Below, in pieces: positions 60,761-64,000 of a stretch of 64,000 nt of DNA. The stretch spans positions 126,613,208-126,677,207 of the forward strand of contig OV884011.1 in NCBI GenBank assembly GCA_930367205.1. Direction: 5' to 3'. The translations under genes were made by a program, and so were the position numbers. The notes below the pieces were generated by a model that worked only from the letters and a program-made list of their open reading frames with translations, was not told where the DNA came from and searched no databases. Every line of letters starts with the position of its first letter. Position 1 is the first letter of the stretch. Source of the stretch: Acanthosoma haemorrhoidale. Lineage: Eukaryota; Arthropoda; Insecta; Hemiptera; Acanthosomatidae.

Positions 60761-60949
60761 TCATCCCTTCAACCCGCAAACCCCAACCCATCCTTAACCA
60801 CACATTTCGCATATTCTTCTACCTTCAAGCTCTTCAGATCTCACTAGCCTATTAACCTCTTTCCTTAAAGAGTTCAGAACCCTAATTACCCCATTCATTC
60901 CCCTTCCTACAAATCCACCTTATCCCCGTTAAACAAAATCCATAAGTAG

Positions 60950-63793
60950 ATCCTTCCAACTCCTTATCCATTCTCCAATGGAATGCGAATGGTATTCGCA
61001 CCCACACTAACGAACTGACAGCACTACTCCATGAAAAGAACATCGACGTAGCTCTCATCACTGAAAAAAGACTTCTGAGTAAACAACCATTTACCGTTCG
61101 ACAGTACCAGACATATAGAAAAATCACCCAGATGGAAGAGCTCATGTACGTAACACTGTCATTGTCCATAACTCCATTTCTCATCACATAGTTCCTTTGG
61201 TACCACATGATTTCCTTCAGTCTACTGCAGTGTCAATCAGCACCTTCACTTTCCCCCCTTACTCTACTTCCCTCCCAATAAATCCATTTCTGATTCTCAT
61301 TTCATCTCCTTTCTAGACTCCATTGGGCATCGTTTTCTTGTGTGTTGGGACCTAACGCAAAGCATCAACCTAGGGGCTCAAAGTCCACAAATACACGAGG
61401 ACGTTATTTGGTGTCTGCACTCACACGGAAACATTGCTCCACTATCATTCCTGATACAGCCACCTATTGGCCATCAGTTCTCAACTGAAATCCATATCTC
61501 CTTGTCTTCCTCTTCTGCAATAATTTAGGAACACTAAACTATTCACTTACCTCCCTCGATGATCTCTGCTTCGATCATAGCCCTATGATTCTAACTATTC
61601 CCCTAAGACCAATTCATAAAATGCTTCCTCCTTCATTTATTAAGGGCCCAGTTGATTAGGAGCACTTACACCAGCTTCTTACAGAATGCATAAACCTCAA
61701 AGCGACAAACATATCCCAAGACCTAGGCAGTCATTCACTACTCTAATCCAGAGGTCGGCTTGGGTAGCATCGTCACCCCACCGGCATGCAAAAATTCACA
61801 ATCAAAATTCTTTACCTCAGCATTGTCTGGGTCTGCGGCTAGAAATACCTTTAAGATATAATTCCGATTGGGCCATTTTGACAAAATCTAATCCAAAAGC
61901 CGCTCCAGAACCGTGTGGCAGGGATCCCAACATCCTGCTCATCATTGCTGGTACAATCATTATTGCAGATTGGTAAAGCGGCAATATGCATCCTTCCGTT
62001 CCGCTTCTTTTAATTCTCACCTCTCCTCTCTGACTACCAGGGATAACTCCCTGCGGAATGTAACTTAAAAAAAAAAACAACGAAAACAGCATCCTGTTTC
62101 ACACCCACTCCGTCGTAATGATGGGTCTTAAGCGGCTTCGAATGGTAAGGTTGGAAGAATTTGTTCTGCATCTTTCCCGTACTTTCACACCTTACCTTTC
62201 TCGTCAAAACCATACTTACCGCACATATCTGGTGAAGATTTCTTCACTTCGCCTTTCCCTCGTCACTCCCATCAAAACCCGTTAACCCCTCTGAGGTCAA
62301 ATACTTTGTGAAAACTTACCAAAAATCCCCTGGATATGATCTCCTTACTTCTCAAATTCTCCAACAACACCATCCTAAAGCTAAAAAAAACTCCTATTAA
62401 AACGTCTACTTCCAATTGTTTAATCCTAAAACCTTCATCCTACTCACCAGTTTGGTTTCCGTCACCGACATTCCACTGCTCAACATGGCCTTCGCGTGGT
62501 TGATCACATATCCTCAGTGCTTGAAACCAAACAGTATTGTACTGCTGCCTTTCTAGACATAGCTCAAGCTTTTGAGAGGGTTTTAAACGGGTTTGTGGTT
62601 GCTCTACAAGCTTAAAACATATTTACCACAGACCCAATTCCTAATCCTACAGTCCTAACAAGTCCACTGAGGGTTAGAATATTCTAATTACTATCCCATA
62701 AAATAAGGAGTTCAACAGGGCAGTACCCTGGGTCCCATCCTCTATAACCTATACACTGCCGATGTCCCCTCTACCCCCAATACCACATTTGCAGATGACA
62801 CTGCAGTCTTGTCATCCCACTCAGACGCCGAAATAGCATATCTTAACCTTCGAAAATACATTGATGAGATCGAGCATTGGTGCAACCAATGGTGGATTAA
62901 AGTTAATGAAGCAAAATGTTCCCACATCACCTTCACCCTCTGCCGCAAGTCTTGTCCACTAGTTTCATTTAATTCCATTCCTCTCCCTGTATCCGAGTTA
63001 TTACGGTACTTAGGCTTCCATCTCGATAAACGGCTGACCTGGAACCCACATACGAGGCTAAAAAGACTAGAACTAGACAGTCGGTTTTGACAATTCTACA
63101 GACTACTTCAAAGACATCACATCTCTTAATAGAAAATAAATTACTAATCTACAAAGTTATACTTAAACCAATTTTGACCCACGGAATAGAGTTATGGGGG
63201 ACGGCAAAACAGTCGAACATCAAGCGTATCAATTCCTTTCAATCAAAAGTCCTGAGAACAATGGTAAATGCCTCTTATTACTTAAGCAACAAAACCCTTC
63301 ATAACGGTCTTAATATACTTTTCATTTCTTAACTCATCCCTTCCAAGTCCCTGAAACTCCATAGTAATCTAGCCAGCCGCCCTAATCCCATAGTCATTAC
63401 ACTGCTCCACTCATATCTATGATCCTCCTGGAGACTAAAATGGCAGTGGCCTCGTGACCGGCTATAAATGTATTACAGTGGGAGTCCTGGCATTGGCAAG
63501 TGTCCCCAATCATGTCGTCAGCGTATATGGCTTTCGCGATCTTCATCAGCCTTCATTGGCTCGTATCTAATGACGAGGCTAACGGAGGAGCGTGGGGGAC
63601 TTCCCAGGGATCCACTTCCTCTTTCGCATACGAGGGACATGACAACCATGTGGCTGTGTGAGGTCTCTAGGCTATTTGTAAAAACTAAGAATGAAAGAGT
63701 GGAAATTGTAAATATGGCATGAATGAGAAAATTTATCACAATTGATTATTGCCTAATAAAGCAGATTGTAATTTTATTGCAATAAAGAAGTTT
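60950..63793 (+). pseudogene. Jockey-like LINE copy D, ORF2 and 3' UTR
   Basis: This is the only copy with the N-terminal endonuclease: ILQWNANGIRTHTNEL (about 60972) and IDVALITEK match the APE-type start. The segment 61400-61760 covers the rest of the domain up to the IQRSAW word, with a damaged SDHSP (now FDHSP) near 61572. The RT continues in pieces with FLDIAQAFERV (about 62550), QGSTLGPILYN (about 62715), FADDTAVLSSH (about 62788) and RYLGFHLDKRLTWNPHTRL. The C-terminal frame is at 63087-63332 and the stop at about 63466. The 3' UTR has GTGGGAGTCCTGGCATTGG and AATAAA at 63781-63786. A foreign 52-bp segment interrupts it at 61831-61882. Several small deletions and stops are present. Confidence 0.9.
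61831..61882 (+). repeat. 52-bp segment shared with 63841-63892
   Basis: GTCTGCGGCTAGAAATACC through GGCCATTTTGAC is repeated at 63841 with 3 mismatches. Copies B and C lack it at the equivalent place, where the frame runs on directly. It is therefore an insertion into copy D, in the same orientation as the downstream copy. Confidence 0.9.
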
Positions 63794-63811
63794 ATGTAAA
63801 AAAACAAATAA

Positions 63812-64000
63812 TCTATATAATTAAAATGCTGCGTAAATGAGTCTGCGGTTAGAAATACCTTTAAAATATAATTCCGGTTGGGCCATTTTGACATCTGCAA
63901 TTGTAAAACTCACATGCAGCCAGAACGGCAGACGAAAGAAAAATCGGTCATACCCAGACAAAAGTGAAGTCTCTACCTTCTAGCACAGCAATAAACGATT
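63812..64000 (+). mobile_element. Helitron-like 5' terminus, runs off the window
   Basis: TCTATATAATTAAAATG, right after the poly-A-like tail of copy D and following an A, resembles the TCTATATA...AAAATG start of insect Helitrons, which insert between A and T. The 52-bp segment shared with copy D follows at 63841-63892. No Rep or helicase sequence is seen before the window ends, so autonomy cannot be judged. Confidence 0.45.

Noticed and set aside
63468..63739. Frames of 84 and 73 codons at the end of copy D
   Set aside because: They cover the LINE 3' UTR, and equivalent frames at other copies are not conserved as protein.

Overview
This window looks like a gene-poor, AT-rich stretch of an animal nuclear genome, most likely an insect or other arthropod. 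The evidence is the set of decayed eukaryotic retroelements: several copies of one Jockey-like non-LTR retrotransposon, at least three Ty3/Gypsy-like fragments, two LTR families, tRNA-derived SINE-like heads and a Helitron-like terminus. I see no prokaryotic operons, rRNA, intact tRNA, CRISPR array or convincing complete host gene. The species cannot be named from sequence alone.

Layout. 0-4.5 kb: a dispersed repeat (R copy 1), a truncated LTR-B and a SINE-like head. 4.5-7.6 kb: two Jockey-like copies head to tail; the second keeps the longest open frame of the window, about 735 codons. 7.7-8.1 kb: a C-rich minisatellite. 8.2-16.9 kb: mostly unassigned AT-rich DNA with one inverted-repeat pair. 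16.9-19.2 kb: a third Jockey-like copy with internal deletions. 19.8-21.9 kb: a minus-strand Gypsy integrase remnant split by a solo LTR-B with a 5-bp target duplication. 24.1-25.3 kb: R copy 2, split by a solo LTR-A with a 5-bp target duplication. 25.3-29.8 kb: a second non-LTR reverse-transcriptase fossil followed by a minus-strand Gypsy element (gag, RT, RNase H, integrase and the U5 end of an LTR-A). 32.4-40.3 kb: two long inverted repeat arms enclosing a plus-strand Gypsy fossil, a solo LTR-A and a truncated LTR-B. 41.5-42.4 kb: a perfect 125-bp direct duplication carrying a TATA box, followed by a short ORF and a donor-like site. 45.6-48.7 kb: two more Jockey-like fragments. 52.7-54.3 kb: a tandemly duplicated LTR-B/GA-microsatellite composite. 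57.9-58.9 kb: an LTR-A. 59.6-63.8 kb: the longest Jockey-like copy, with ORF1 zinc knuckles, endonuclease and reverse transcriptase, all decayed. 63.8 kb to the end: a Helitron-like 5' terminus.

Nothing here acts as a coordinated set of genes. The biology lies in the order of insertions: nested elements, empty-site comparison, 5'-truncated LINE copies and local duplications. Most fossils carry stops, frameshifts or lost catalytic residues, so activity from this window is unlikely. The observations most worth checking are a hairpin in LTR-A whose stem seems to be kept by a compensatory base-pair swap, the perfect 125-bp TATA-bearing duplication, and a 52-bp segment shared between a Jockey-like ORF2 and the Helitron-like terminus.
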